Source: Pseudomonas sp. UBA4617 (lineage in GTDB: Bacteria; Pseudomonadota; Gammaproteobacteria; Pseudomonadales; Pseudomonadaceae). From it: a stretch of 64,000 bases of DNA. The translations under genes and the position numbers were made by a program. Each line of letters starts with the position of its first letter. The first letter of the stretch is position 1. Below are positions 24,832 through 34,598 of the stretch, one piece after another. The notes below the pieces were generated by a model. The model was not told the origin of the DNA, ran no database searches, and was given only the letters and a program-made list of their open reading frames with translations. The stretch covers positions 1 through 64,000 of the forward strand of contig NZ_DGIR01000016.1 of the NCBI RefSeq assembly GCF_002386445.1. Direction: 5' to 3'.

Positions 24832-26532
24832 ATGCAACCCCTTGAATGTGACGTATTGGTCATCGGCTCCGGCGCCTCTGGCCTGGCCTGCGCCGTTACC
24901 GCCGCCTACCACGGCCTGCAAGTGATTGTTGCGGAAAAAGCCAGCCAACTGGGCGGCACCAGCGCCTGGTCGGGCGGCTGGCTTTGGATACCGCGCAACC
25001 CGTTGGCGCTAGCCGAAGGCATCGTCGAGGCCGACGATGCCCCGGAGCGCTACCTGCGCGCGCAAACCCATGTCGGTGAGCTTGACTCCCGCCAGCGCGC
25101 CTTCCTGCGCCATGGCCCGCAGATGGTCGCGTTCTTTCAGCAGCACACCGCCGTGCAGTTTCAATCCGGCAGCCACATGCCCGACATGCGCGAGGGCGAT
25201 GGCAGTGCACGCGGTGGCCGCTCGCTGTGCGCACTGCCTTATGACGGGGGTTTGCTCGGACCCTGGCTGCATAAGCTGCGACCACCTCTGGATATTGTCA
25301 GCCTGGCCGGCATGGGCATTGCCGGCGGTGCCGACATGGCTGCGTTCTTCAACGCCACGCGCTCGCCCACGGCGGCGTTGTATGTGGGCAAGCGCCTGTT
25401 GCGCCACGGGCGCGACCTGTTGCTGCACCGTCGCGGCCTGCAGTTGGTCAACGGCAACGCACTGGTCGCCCGCCTGCTACGCAGCGCCCTGGACCTTGGC
25501 GTGACGCTGCTGACCGACAAGCCGGCCAGCCACCTGCTGGGTGAAGGGCGAGTCAGCGGAGTACGGTTTACCGACGGCCAGGTGATCCACACCCGTCGTG
25601 GCGTGGTGCTGGCCTGCGGTGGCTTCCCGCATGACCGTGAACGCATCGCGCAACTGATGCCGCACGCGCCAGACGGCCGTAGGCACTACTCCGCCGCGCC
25701 CGTCGAAAACACCGGTGATGGCCTGCGCCTTGGTGAACAGGTCGGTGCGCTGGTGGATACGGCACTGGCCCACGCCGCTGCGTGGGCACCGGTGTCCGAG
25801 GTGCCGCGTGGCGATGGCCGCTTCAGCCATTTCCCGCACCTGATCGAACGCGGCAAACCCGGCTTCATTGCCGTACGCCGTGATGGCCGGCGTTTTGTCA
25901 ACGAAGCCGATTGCTACCACGACTTCATGAACGCTCTGTTCGCCGCCACGCCGCAGGGCGAGGCGCCTGAAGCCTGGCTGATTTGCGATCACCGTGCGCA
26001 ACGCCGCTACGGCCTCGGCTGGGCCAAGCCCTTTCCCTTTCCGACCCGCCTTTATCAACGTCACGGCTACTTGCACACTGGCGCCAGCCTGGTAGAACTG
26101 GCCCAGCGTTGCGGGATCGACGCCGCACAGTTGCAACACACGGTGGACGCCTTCAATCGGCATGCCGCCGTCGGCCACGACCCCGAATTCCAGCGCGGCG
26201 TATCAGCCTACAACCGTGCTCAGGGCGAACCGGCGCAAACGCCAAATCCGTCGCTGCGGCCATTGCTGCACGGCCCCTTCCACGCGGTGAAGCTGGTGCC
26301 GGGCAGCCTGGGCACCTTTGCCGGGCTTGGAACAGACGCCTCGGCCCGCGTGCTGGACCACGCGGCCCAGCCGATACCCGGGCTGTATGCGGTGGGTAAT
26401 GACATGGGCAGCGTGATGGGCGGGTATTACCCGAGTGGCGGCATCACGCTGGGGCCGGGCATGACCTTTGGCTACCTGGCTGGTAGAGCATTGAGCGGCT
26501 TGCAGGCACAAGACGAACGGGTCGGTTCCTGA
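24832..26532 (+). CDS. FAD-dependent oxidoreductase, KstD family (copy 2)
   Basis: 566 aa. FAD motif VIGSGASGLACAVTAAYHG at the N-terminus, EKASQLGGTSAWSGG next, GRRFVNEADCYHDF in the middle, and YAVGNDMGSVMGGYYPSGGITLG at the C-terminus, with the Tyr and Gly of the KstD active site retained. It is a paralogue of the genes at 22762 and 48634 and the last gene of this operon. It ends base-to-base with the convergent tssM stop codon (shared TGATCA). A second dehydrogenase in one operon suggests two successive ring dehydrogenations. Confidence 0.85.
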   Translation: MQPLECDVLVIGSGASGLACAVTAAYHGLQVIVAEKASQLGGTSAWSGGWLWIPRNPLALAEGIVEADDAPERYLRAQTHVGELDSRQRAFLRHGPQMVAFFQQHTAVQFQSGSHMPDMREGDGSARGGRSLCALPYDGGLLGPWLHKLRPPLDIVSLAGMGIAGGADMAAFFNATRSPTAALYVGKRLLRHGRDLLLHRRGLQLVNGNALVARLLRSALDLGVTLLTDKPASHLLGEGRVSGVRFTDGQVIHTRRGVVLACGGFPHDRERIAQLMPHAPDGRRHYSAAPVENTGDGLRLGEQVGALVDTALAHAAAWAPVSEVPRGDGRFSHFPHLIERGKPGFIAVRRDGRRFVNEADCYHDFMNALFAATPQGEAPEAWLICDHRAQRRYGLGWAKPFPFPTRLYQRHGYLHTGASLVELAQRCGIDAAQLQHTVDAFNRHAAVGHDPEFQRGVSAYNRAQGEPAQTPNPSLRPLLHGPFHAVKLVPGSLGTFAGLGTDASARVLDHAAQPIPGLYAVGNDMGSVMGGYYPSGGITLGPGMTFGYLAGRALSGLQAQDERVGS

Positions 26533-29500
26533 TCATAAAGCCTGCCCGTCCGCCCCTTCCGCCTGTGCGACGTTCACTGGCTGCTGTAATAGACCGCGTG
26601 GCAACCGGAAGCCTTTGAATGGTTGCTGGGTAATGGGATTGAAGGCTTTTTCCGCGTTCAGCCGATAGCGCATCACGCCATCACCGGTCCTGAAGCTGAG
26701 GTCCACGCTGGTGGCAGTGCGCCCATTGAGCGAGCCGCGGCTGAGCAAGCGGAACAGCGACCACGGGCCGTGGTAACCCAGGCTGCTGCTGTTGCCGTTT
26801 TGCCTGAGCAAGGTCAGGTTGCTGCGCACCTGCTGCCCCAGCGTATTGGGCCAGACGACACCGGTGATCTGACTCGGACCGTGGGTGTAGGCAATCAACT
26901 GACCGTCCAGGTCCAGCAGGCTCGTACGCTGGTTGGCGCTCAGCCCCAACGGCTCGATGCTGAACTGCACGTTCAGGTTCCCGCGTTGATCGAAGAACGT
27001 CTCGCGGATGCGATTCGCCAGCGCCAACTGTTCGAGCACATCGCTGCGGATCAGGGACTGCTGCTGTCCGGCTCGCAGGGCTTCGAGGTTGTCATCGATA
27101 AACAGCTTCAGGTACTGGTCATGGAATTGCTGCAACCGCCCCTTTGGTCCGAAGAACGCTTCGAAATCCTCCAGGGAAGCATCAGGTGCCCTCACCACGA
27201 AGGGGTATCGCCCTGCCAATCGCTGCTGGAAGAAACGGTAGACGTCAGCATCCCAGCGGCGCTCCAACTCAAGCAATGCTTGAATGTTCAGCACCTGCGC
27301 AGTCTGCTCCGCGACCTTTCCGAGCTGATGGTTGAGTGGCTCCGGCAAGCCTGTCGCCAGCCGCTGCAAGGTGCCGATCGGGTCGGGCCCGGTCATCGAA
27401 AAGCGTTGACGCACAGCCTGCAGGGCCGCCTTGCCCCGGTCGGGACTGTCCTGCACCGCCTTGGCATAGGCGTGAACCGCCGTCAGCGCGGCAAGGGTTT
27501 GTTCATAGCCGCTCGGCTTGTCACCTGGCGCCTGCAACATGCCGCTGAGCCCGGCGAATGCGCGCTGGATGGCCAAGGTCTGCTGCTGTTCAGCGGGGCG
27601 GCCGACTGGTTGCAGAACAGCTGTCTCGCCTGGCACCTCCAGGTCTGCCGAGGACCACAGCGTGGTGTTCTCCTTCACTGTATCCAGCAGCCGTTGCAGC
27701 GGTGCTGCAGGCCCGGTCATTTGCTCGAGAACTGCGACTGCATGCTCCAGATCATGGAAGTCCACCAGCGAAAACGCGGACAGTGCCCGCCGCCAGCTAT
27801 CAATGTAATCGCTGCTGTACAGGCTGCGCAGGCGAGCAGCAAGCGCGTCCCGGTCGGCATCGGAATAATCGAGTTGGCCGCGCTCGCCCAGCGCCCACTG
27901 GTCGATCATCGCCATTTCGACGAACCGCTGGCCGAGCGGTGCAACGTACGCCTGGAAACCTCTGGCGGTGAGCATTGGCGCAATCACGACGCCAGCATCA
28001 CCGTGCATGGAACCGGAAGTCGGCCGATATACCACATCGAAGGCTGGCCCGACCTGGTAACGCAGGTCCAGGCCCTGGTGCAGCTGTTCCTGAGCGCGCT
28101 GCTTGAGGCCCGCATAGACCCGCTCCGGCAGGGGCAGTTTGCGCAGGGTCTGCTGCACCTCGGCAACACGTTGCTGGTACTGGAGCAAGTCGGCGTCGGC
28201 GTAAGCCAAGGCGTATTGCAGGTGGCGCATGAGGTCGCGCTGCAGTTGCCCCTGGCCCGGGAAGGCTTGCTGCCACCGCTGAGCCATCCAGTCCTCGACC
28301 CACTCGGGGCGGCGGTTCTGGCGATCCTCAAGCATTCGGTAAACCCTGAGCGCGGCCATCTGCTGCTCACTGCCAGGGAGCGCGGCGGTCATCACGTCGA
28401 CGACACCACTGGCCAATGCCGGCAGGAAGCTTTTACCAAGCAAGCTCAGATAGGCCTCGTCGACCCGGGGACCGATGGCGCGCCCCTGATAGAGGCCCGC
28501 GTCGGCAACACCTGGCCATGCTGTGCGATAGTCGCCAAACAGCGATACTGCATCGCGGATCTGATCCAGCGGCTCCAGCAGGTTGCGCCCGGTCGGATCA
28601 AGATGCTGGTCCAGTTGCCAGTGGCTGTACTCCTTGCTCTTGGCGAGCACGCTGGCGGCCTTGGCAGCATTGCTATCGAAGTAATGTTGCCAGCTGGCGA
28701 CAACGATACAGAACGCCAGCATGCCTACTGCGCAACCCACCCGCAACAACCGGCGCTTGCTGCGTGCCACCCTGGCGTTGTCGCCGGCGAGACCGACTTC
28801 CCGGTAGATGACGCGCCCGAAGGCCTGCTGGATAAAGTATGCCAACGCCTTGCCCTGCGCCTTGCCTTCACGCAAAGGCAGTTTTGTCTTGTAGGGCTGT
28901 GCCGCCTCACGGACGAACGCATTGAGCATATCGCCTTGCTGCACCACCGACGACCAGTAGAGCCCTCGTACCAGAGCGGGCGTGGTGAAGCGGTCGCTGC
29001 CCAGCGTTTCACGCAGAAACGACAGCAATATCGGCCGCAGCCCAACCAGTTGCGCATGCAAGGAGAACAGGCGCGCACGCGCCGGCGCCCTGCCAAGGCC
29101 GTCAAGCTGATCGAAGACCTGCTCGAACAGCAGCCTGATCAAACGTTCGTAATGGCTGCGATATTCGTCCAGCCAGGCATCGGACGAACCGGCCGCATCC
29201 AGTTTGAACGTGAAACCCAGCAACTCCTCCCGCCTGGAGGCCGAGAGCTTGCCATAGAGCTGATCGAAGCCATCGAGCAAGTCGAACTTGGACAGCACCA
29301 CGTACAACGGCAGGCGCGCGCCCAGCCGGCTACTGACCTCGTACAGGCGTGCGCGCAGCATATGGGCCAACGCCAGGCGTTGGCCGGAAGTACCATGCAA
29401 CAACGCAGGCAGGTCAATGACCAGCACCAACCCATTCAGCGCCCTCTGACTGCGGTTGCTCAGCAGCCATCCCAGCAGGTGCTCCCACAGCCTGGCCGGA

Positions 29501-30153
29501 GCTTCAGGTGGCGGGGAAACTTCAGGCTGCTCAGGGCCAGGCACCGGTCCCGGCGCTGCAGCCTGGCTGATAAAGGCACCCGGAGGGTCGATGATCACTG
29601 CGTCGTTGCTGACCCACCAGCCTACCGGGTAAGCCAGCGCCTCGGCTTGCAGGCCATGGGCCTGGGCCCTGTCGATGCGGGTCAGGGAGAAACTCTGGTC
29701 GCTACGATCAATGAAGCTGCTCTTGCCAGCGTGTACGTCGCCCAAAACCAGATACCATGGCAGCCGATACAAGGCGCTTCGCCCGCCAGCATTGTCCAGA
29801 TAGCTGGCCAGCCTCTGGTTCAACGCCCGCTCTTGTGCCTGAACCAGCGGCAGCGTGGGGTCCAGCGCGGCAGCCACGGCCTGCTTGCGGTCCGCTTGCA
29901 GGCGGCGGACACGTCTGCGCAACACGATGAGCCAGCCAAGTAACGGCACCACCACCAACAGCAGGCTCGCAACAATACGATGTGCGACGTTGGCCAGCGG
30001 TTGTTGTCCATGCCACGTCCAATGCGGGCCAAGCCACCAGATGGCGACCAGCATCAGCACGGCGCCCAACCCAAGTAGCAGCGGCATCGCCAGACCGATA
30101 CGGCTGGACAGGCGCAGGCCCCAGCGTTCTAGTTGTTTCCATGGTGGGTTCAT
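26533..30153 (-). CDS. tssM: Type VI secretion system membrane protein TssM (IcmF)
   Basis: 1206 aa. Two N-terminal membrane segments (~19-42 and ~58-76) precede a cytoplasmic domain with an intact Walker A motif GDVHAGKS (~139-146). A third membrane segment (~475-495) leads into a large periplasmic part ending in the IcmF C-terminal domain (YRLNAEKAFNPI). TssM, TssL and TssJ form the trans-envelope complex. The start overlaps the tssA stop by ATGA. Minus-strand arm of the T6SS locus. The stop abuts a catabolic gene, marking the left edge of the T6SS block. Confidence 0.97.
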   Translation of the reverse strand: MNPPWKQLERWGLRLSSRIGLAMPLLLGLGAVLMLVAIWWLGPHWTWHGQQPLANVAHRIVASLLLVVVPLLGWLIVLRRRVRRLQADRKQAVAAALDPTLPLVQAQERALNQRLASYLDNAGGRSALYRLPWYLVLGDVHAGKSSFIDRSDQSFSLTRIDRAQAHGLQAEALAYPVGWWVSNDAVIIDPPGAFISQAAAPGPVPGPEQPEVSPPPEAPARLWEHLLGWLLSNRSQRALNGLVLVIDLPALLHGTSGQRLALAHMLRARLYEVSSRLGARLPLYVVLSKFDLLDGFDQLYGKLSASRREELLGFTFKLDAAGSSDAWLDEYRSHYERLIRLLFEQVFDQLDGLGRAPARARLFSLHAQLVGLRPILLSFLRETLGSDRFTTPALVRGLYWSSVVQQGDMLNAFVREAAQPYKTKLPLREGKAQGKALAYFIQQAFGRVIYREVGLAGDNARVARSKRRLLRVGCAVGMLAFCIVVASWQHYFDSNAAKAASVLAKSKEYSHWQLDQHLDPTGRNLLEPLDQIRDAVSLFGDYRTAWPGVADAGLYQGRAIGPRVDEAYLSLLGKSFLPALASGVVDVMTAALPGSEQQMAALRVYRMLEDRQNRRPEWVEDWMAQRWQQAFPGQGQLQRDLMRHLQYALAYADADLLQYQQRVAEVQQTLRKLPLPERVYAGLKQRAQEQLHQGLDLRYQVGPAFDVVYRPTSGSMHGDAGVVIAPMLTARGFQAYVAPLGQRFVEMAMIDQWALGERGQLDYSDADRDALAARLRSLYSSDYIDSWRRALSAFSLVDFHDLEHAVAVLEQMTGPAAPLQRLLDTVKENTTLWSSADLEVPGETAVLQPVGRPAEQQQTLAIQRAFAGLSGMLQAPGDKPSGYEQTLAALTAVHAYAKAVQDSPDRGKAALQAVRQRFSMTGPDPIGTLQRLATGLPEPLNHQLGKVAEQTAQVLNIQALLELERRWDADVYRFFQQRLAGRYPFVVRAPDASLEDFEAFFGPKGRLQQFHDQYLKLFIDDNLEALRAGQQQSLIRSDVLEQLALANRIRETFFDQRGNLNVQFSIEPLGLSANQRTSLLDLDGQLIAYTHGPSQITGVVWPNTLGQQVRSNLTLLRQNGNSSSLGYHGPWSLFRLLSRGSLNGRTATSVDLSFRTGDGVMRYRLNAEKAFNPITQQPFKGFRLPRGLLQQPVNVAQAEGADGQAL

Positions 30154-31610
30154 ATGGGCTCCGGATCTTTAATCTGAGCTGCCAATGCAGTGGATGTCGT
30201 GTAGTGCAGGAGCCGCTGGAATACCTCGGGCTCCCAGGCATCGGCAGTGGTTTGCTGCATCGTTCGCGCAACGCCGATGCACAGATCCCGGGCCAGCCAG
30301 GACACGCCGCGTGCCGCCAGCAAATCAGCGGCGATGAGCGTGGTATGCGAGCGCTCACGCGGCGAGTTCAGATCCGCCTGCATCCCCTGCAACCTCAGGA
30401 GCACGGGCTCTACACCCATGCCGTCAAGTTGGGCAATGAGTTCCTCTCGCAGGCTGCCGAACTCCTGGGAAGCAGCGCCTTGGGCTGACGCACCCTGGCA
30501 GCCGTTCAGCCATGCCAAGGCTTGATCGTCAAGGAACGGCGTGCCATCGCTGAAGCACAATTGCTGCAATGAAGGCAGGCGCTGGACAAAACGCGCGGTC
30601 GTACTGCGAATGGCCTCGCTGACCTCGTTCAGCGCCAGCTGAGACGCTACGCTTGCCGCCAGGAAGCTGCCTCGAAACCAGTAAGGGGCTGCCGTGAGAC
30701 TCTTCTCGATCCGATGCAGTAGCGCGACGTCCACTGAAGTACCCGCTACGAGATTTTCGTAGCCTGCAATCACCTCTGGCGGTACCGCCATCAGGCCCGT
30801 GCAGTGCCGCTGTCTGACGGCTGGCGCCGCCTGGATATGCGACCACAGGCCAAAACGACGTAGCTGATAACCGGTCGGATCGTACGGATCCTGTTGATTG
30901 ATGAGCTCAGCCATGGTCAAAACGGCGCGCCGCGTTTCCCGCTCGCTGCCAATGGAAACTCTGGGCGCTGGCATGGCAATCACGTCTGCCAGTGGCACGG
31001 GCTGCGGGCTTGCAGCAGTCAGGGTCGGCGCAACAGCCTCGCCAACACCGTTGGCCAGTTCCCTTTGCCGGTGTAACAAGCGTTCCAGTTCGCCCAACCC
31101 AGCCGCATCGAGTTGGGCGCCGACCTGCTGTTGTTTCAGGCGCGCCAGGGCAGCCTGCGCCGCCGCTGCATGGGCGGGGCTGTAGGTAAACCGGTCAAGG
31201 CGCGGTAGCGCGTCGATCAAGCGACTGAGTACAAGGCCGACCAGCTTCCGCTTGCCGAGATAACCCGTGGGACCTGGCTTCGGATAAGCGCTTTCCCAAT
31301 AGCATTCGACCATGCCGGCCAGCAACGCCAGGGTGTCCCCCCAGCGTTCCCAGCAAGCGCTGCGCAGCCAGGCAGTGCTCAGGTGCGCAACGATCCGCAT
31401 GTGCTTGCACTGCCGGCACAGGTACTGACAGGACGCCTCTTCGATGTAGGCCCAATCGATTGACGCCGCCTGCAGTCCGCCCAGCTTGACCATCTCCTGG
31501 TCTATCGCCTGGTAGGTTTCATCCTCGATATCGAACAACCCAGCCGGGACCGCTGGGTCGACCGGGGCAAGCAGCCGACTGATCTCGTCCGCGGGTGTCT
31601 GCACTACCAC
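30150..31610 (-). CDS. tssA: Type VI secretion system protein TssA (ImpA/VasJ type)
   Basis: 486 aa. The N-terminal ImpA domain is seen in LLAPVDPAVPAGLFDIEDETYQ and AWLRSACWERWGDTLALLAGMVECYWESAYP. The C-terminal part is a VasJ-like repeat region (LLAARGVSWLARDLCIGVARTMQ). TssA organises baseplate and tail sheath polymerisation. The frame is open upstream of 31610 inside tagO, but those residues are basic and unrelated. The start is probably GTG at 31610, overlapping the tagO stop by 7 bp; a second GTG at 31604 is equally possible. Confidence 0.92.
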   Translation of the reverse strand: MVVQTPADEISRLLAPVDPAVPAGLFDIEDETYQAIDQEMVKLGGLQAASIDWAYIEEASCQYLCRQCKHMRIVAHLSTAWLRSACWERWGDTLALLAGMVECYWESAYPKPGPTGYLGKRKLVGLVLSRLIDALPRLDRFTYSPAHAAAAQAALARLKQQQVGAQLDAAGLGELERLLHRQRELANGVGEAVAPTLTAASPQPVPLADVIAMPAPRVSIGSERETRRAVLTMAELINQQDPYDPTGYQLRRFGLWSHIQAAPAVRQRHCTGLMAVPPEVIAGYENLVAGTSVDVALLHRIEKSLTAAPYWFRGSFLAASVASQLALNEVSEAIRSTTARFVQRLPSLQQLCFSDGTPFLDDQALAWLNGCQGASAQGAASQEFGSLREELIAQLDGMGVEPVLLRLQGMQADLNSPRERSHTTLIAADLLAARGVSWLARDLCIGVARTMQQTTADAWEPEVFQRLLHYTTSTALAAQIKDPEPI

Positions 31611-32254
31611 CGGCAAGCACCCCGCGCCTGTTCGATCAACGGCCCGAGGCCCTGGGCGTCGAACACCAACCCGTCGACCTCGCTGCGATCGCTCGCCACG
31701 ACTATCCGATGAGCCCCGATCAACTGCCTGATCTGCTCGATCGCGGGCAAGCCACGCCCGCCATCGAGTACCTGGCCGTTTTCCATTACGCGCCACGGCG
31801 TGTTACGCGTGGCGCCACCCTCGCTGGTCAGCCTCACGGTAACCCAGCTCGCGTCGACAGGCCGCGTGGTAATCAGCTGCAGCCGCGATATTTTCTGTAT
31901 GCAGCTGATGGCGAGGTAGGGGCCCTCGCTGGTTGAGGCTATGGCAGGCGCCGAGATCATCAGCCCCGCTGTTGCTGAGCCGGCTTCGCTGCCACTACCA
32001 ATGCGAAACGTCAGGTCATCTGCCGCTCGCGAAGCCTCATTTGCCATTACCCGCATCACCGTCGGCGCTTCCTGCTCCTGCGCTGACCACGATCGGGATG
32101 ACACATGTGCCGGTGTACCGGCAGCCCGGTCAAAACAAGCCAGGCGCTCGATGTCGGAGACGATCCGGGGGCACTCGCGATCAAGCCCAGCCAGCACCGG
32201 CTGCATACAAAACAGCAACGAAACGCCTGCGTAACATGCACGGCGGGATATCAT
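31604..32254 (-). CDS. tagO: T6SS-associated periplasmic protein TagO/VasI
   Basis: 216 aa from ATG at 32254. The signal peptide (MISRRACYAGVSLLFCMQPVLA) is followed by a Cys pair (REC...LACFD), typical of VasI/TagO. The core has SCIQKISRLQLITTRPV and WRVMENGQVLDGGRGLPAIEQIRQL, the usual family phrases. It is an accessory of some T6SS loci, thought to help the envelope complex. First gene of the tagO-tssA-tssM arm, divergent from tssB. Other in-frame ATGs lie 15 and 45 nt upstream but would spoil the signal peptide. Confidence 0.85.
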   Translation of the reverse strand: MISRRACYAGVSLLFCMQPVLAGLDRECPRIVSDIERLACFDRAAGTPAHVSSRSWSAQEQEAPTVMRVMANEASRAADDLTFRIGSGSEAGSATAGLMISAPAIASTSEGPYLAISCIQKISRLQLITTRPVDASWVTVRLTSEGGATRNTPWRVMENGQVLDGGRGLPAIEQIRQLIGAHRIVVASDRSEVDGLVFDAQGLGPLIEQARGACRW

Positions 32255-32587
32255 TACAAGTTCACCCATGCCATGAACACATAAGCCCTGCACGGCCATG
32301 CAGAATGTTTTTCTGACAAGTGAATACCCACTTACGCCCTCCCGCGCATAACCACTCCAAACGAAACCGGTAAGAGCCTAGTACATCGCACACTGTGCAT
32401 ACAAACAAATATTTATTTACATCTTAACCCTCGACCAAGGGGGGATTTTCCATGCATGGTTTTTATGACGTCAGGGCAAGTAAGCGAGCCAAAAGCGCTT
32501 TTTGCGGGAAACTTCCTACAAACAAAACACACAATTAAACACGCCTTCGGGAAACACCCTACAACATCACTAGAGAGCCATGTGCCG
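32255..32587. promoter_or_regulatory. Divergent T6SS promoter region, AT-rich
   Basis: 333 bp between tagO and tssB, clearly richer in A+T than the flanks (for example 32400-32425). It contains GCACACTGTGC (32388-32398) and CCATGCATGG (32450-32459), both perfect palindromes that could be operators. No sigma-54 -24/-12 pair was convincing. It should drive both arms of the T6SS and is a natural target for H-NS/MvaT-type silencing. Confidence 0.5.
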
Positions 32588-33085
32588 ATGTCTAAAAACT
32601 CGGGATCCGTTGCACCCAAAGAACGTATCAACATCAAATACGTTTCAGCCACCCGTGACGAGCAGGCCGAAGTAGAGTTGCCACACAAGATGCTTGTCCT
32701 GGGCGACTTCGGCCTGGATGACAGCCGTGCGCTTGAAGACCGTTCGGTGATGCGCATTGACAAACACACGTTCAACAACGTGTTGCACGACGCCGATGTC
32801 AACCTGGCCATGTCCGTACCCTCCCTGCTCAGCACCGCAGCCGATACCGAGCTAGCAGTCAACCTGCAGTTCAGGTCCATCAAGGATTTCAGCCCGGACC
32901 AGATTGTCCGGCAGGTACCCGAGCTGAACAAACTGTTGCAGTTGCGTGAAGCACTGGTCGCCTTGAAGGGGCCGCTCGGCAACGTGCCAACTTTTCGCAA
33001 ACACCTGCAACAGCTGTTGAATAACGAGCAAGCGCGCAAACAACTCGCCGAAGAACTCGAGCAGGCGCTCGCGGCGCCACAATAA
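32588..33085 (+). CDS. tssB: T6SS contractile sheath small subunit TssB
   Basis: 165 aa from ATG at 32588 (MSKNSGSVAPKERINIKY). VELPHKMLVLGDF, the region FNNVLHDADVNLAMSV and LNKLLQLREALVALKGPLGN are diagnostic of TssB/VipA. An in-frame ATG 132 nt upstream lies in the AT-rich leader and gives unrelated residues. It forms the sheath with TssC, whose gene follows after 22 bp. Confidence 0.96.
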   Translation: MSKNSGSVAPKERINIKYVSATRDEQAEVELPHKMLVLGDFGLDDSRALEDRSVMRIDKHTFNNVLHDADVNLAMSVPSLLSTAADTELAVNLQFRSIKDFSPDQIVRQVPELNKLLQLREALVALKGPLGNVPTFRKHLQQLLNNEQARKQLAEELEQALAAPQ

Positions 33086-33107
33086 GACTGAGACAACGGA
33101 GCGTCCG

Positions 33108-34598
33108 ATGCCAAAAACAAGCGACACTACCCAAGCCATTGAAACAACGAGCGAAACGTTGAGCAACACAACCCTGCTCGACCAGATCATGGCTGAGACC
33201 AAGTTGGCACCCACACAAGAGGGCTATCAGGTTGCCCGCCAGGGTGTTTCTGCCTTTATTGCTGAAATCCTGAAAAGTAGTGAACCGGACCAAGTGGTGA
33301 ATAAACACCGCGTTGATCAGATGATTGCCGAACTTGATCGGGTGCTCAGCAAGCAGATGGACGCCATTCTGCATCAGCCCGCGTTTCAGCAACTGGAGTC
33401 GTCCTGGCGCAGCCTCAAACTCTTGGTCGACCGCACGGACTTCCGCGAAAATATAAAGCTCGAAGTCTTGCATGTCAGCAAGCATGATCTGCTCGAGGAT
33501 TTCGAGAATGCTGCCGACATCACCTGCAGCGGCCTGTATAAACACGTTTACACCGCAGGTTATGGCCAGTTTGGTGGCGAGCCCGTGGCTGCCATGGTCG
33601 GCAACTATAGCTTCGGGCCCTCTTCTCCCGACATCAAGCTGCTGAGCTACATGGCCTCGGTCGGCGCGATGTCACACGCGCCTTTCCTGGCGGCGCCGTC
33701 TCCAGAGTTCTTCAACCTCGGCAGTTTTGAAGATCTGCCCAACCTCAAGGAGATCAAGGACATTTTTGCCGGCCCGCGCCATGCCAAATGGCGTGCCTTC
33801 CGCGAAAGCGAAGACTCCCGCCACGTCGCGCTGACCGCCCCGCGCTTCATGCTGCGCTCTGCCTACCACCCCACGGAGCAGCCGATTGAAAGTTTCAACT
33901 ACGAAGAAGACATTGCCGGGCGCCACGACAACTACCTGTGGGGCAACTCCGCCTTCCTGCTGGCCAGCTGCATCAACGACAGTTTCGCCCGCTACCGCTG
34001 GTGCCCGAACATCATCGGCCCGCAGTCCGGCGGCGCTGTCGAGGACCTGCCGGTGCACCTGTACGAGGCCATGGGCCAGTTGCAGGCCAAGATTCCCACC
34101 GAAGTGCTGATTTCCGATCGAAAGGAATTCGAACTCGCCGAAGAGGGCTTCATCGCCCTGACCATGCGCAAAGACAGTGACAATGCCGCGTTCTTCTCGG
34201 CCAACTCGGCGCAAAAACCCAAGAACTTCCCAAAGACGCCCGAAGGGCTGCAAGCCCAGACCAACTACAAGCTCGGTACGCAGCTGCCCTACCTGTTCAT
34301 CGTCAATCGCCTGGCCCATTACATCAAGGTACTGCAGCGCGAGCAGATCGGCAGCTGGAAAGAGCGGCGCGATCTCGAGGCCGAACTCAACAAATGGATC
34401 AAACAGTACGTCGCCGACCAGGAGAACCCTTCAGCGGATGTACGCAGCCGCCGTCCACTGCGTGCTGCCCGGGTAGAAGTCTCGGACGTTGCCGGTGATC
34501 CAGGCTGGTACCAGGTCTCGCTCGCCGTGCGCCCTCACTTCAAGTACATGGGCGCGAACTTCGAGATTTCCCTGGTCGGGCGGCTCGATACCCAATGA
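33108..34598 (+). CDS. tssC: T6SS contractile sheath large subunit TssC
   Basis: 496 aa, full family length. Diagnostic stretches are QQLESSWRSLKLLVDRTDF, YGQFGGEPVAAMVGNYSF, FFNLGSFEDLPNLKEIKDIF, NYLWGNSAFLLASC and the C-terminal PGWYQVSLAVRPHFKYMGA. It forms the contractile sheath with TssB. Its stop overlaps the tssE start by ATGA. Confidence 0.97.
   Translation: MPKTSDTTQAIETTSETLSNTTLLDQIMAETKLAPTQEGYQVARQGVSAFIAEILKSSEPDQVVNKHRVDQMIAELDRVLSKQMDAILHQPAFQQLESSWRSLKLLVDRTDFRENIKLEVLHVSKHDLLEDFENAADITCSGLYKHVYTAGYGQFGGEPVAAMVGNYSFGPSSPDIKLLSYMASVGAMSHAPFLAAPSPEFFNLGSFEDLPNLKEIKDIFAGPRHAKWRAFRESEDSRHVALTAPRFMLRSAYHPTEQPIESFNYEEDIAGRHDNYLWGNSAFLLASCINDSFARYRWCPNIIGPQSGGAVEDLPVHLYEAMGQLQAKIPTEVLISDRKEFELAEEGFIALTMRKDSDNAAFFSANSAQKPKNFPKTPEGLQAQTNYKLGTQLPYLFIVNRLAHYIKVLQREQIGSWKERRDLEAELNKWIKQYVADQENPSADVRSRRPLRAARVEVSDVAGDPGWYQVSLAVRPHFKYMGANFEISLVGRLDTQ

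Noticed and set aside
22762..26532. Steroid degradation cluster because of KstD-like genes
   Set aside because: No kshAB, hsaABCD, fadE or other steroid genes are present; an AroE-like protein and IclR regulators point to cyclic acids instead.
26623..29943. Long open frame on the plus strand opposite tssM (1106 codons)
   Set aside because: Antisense shadow of tssM; the TssM reading has clear domains and couples to tssA.
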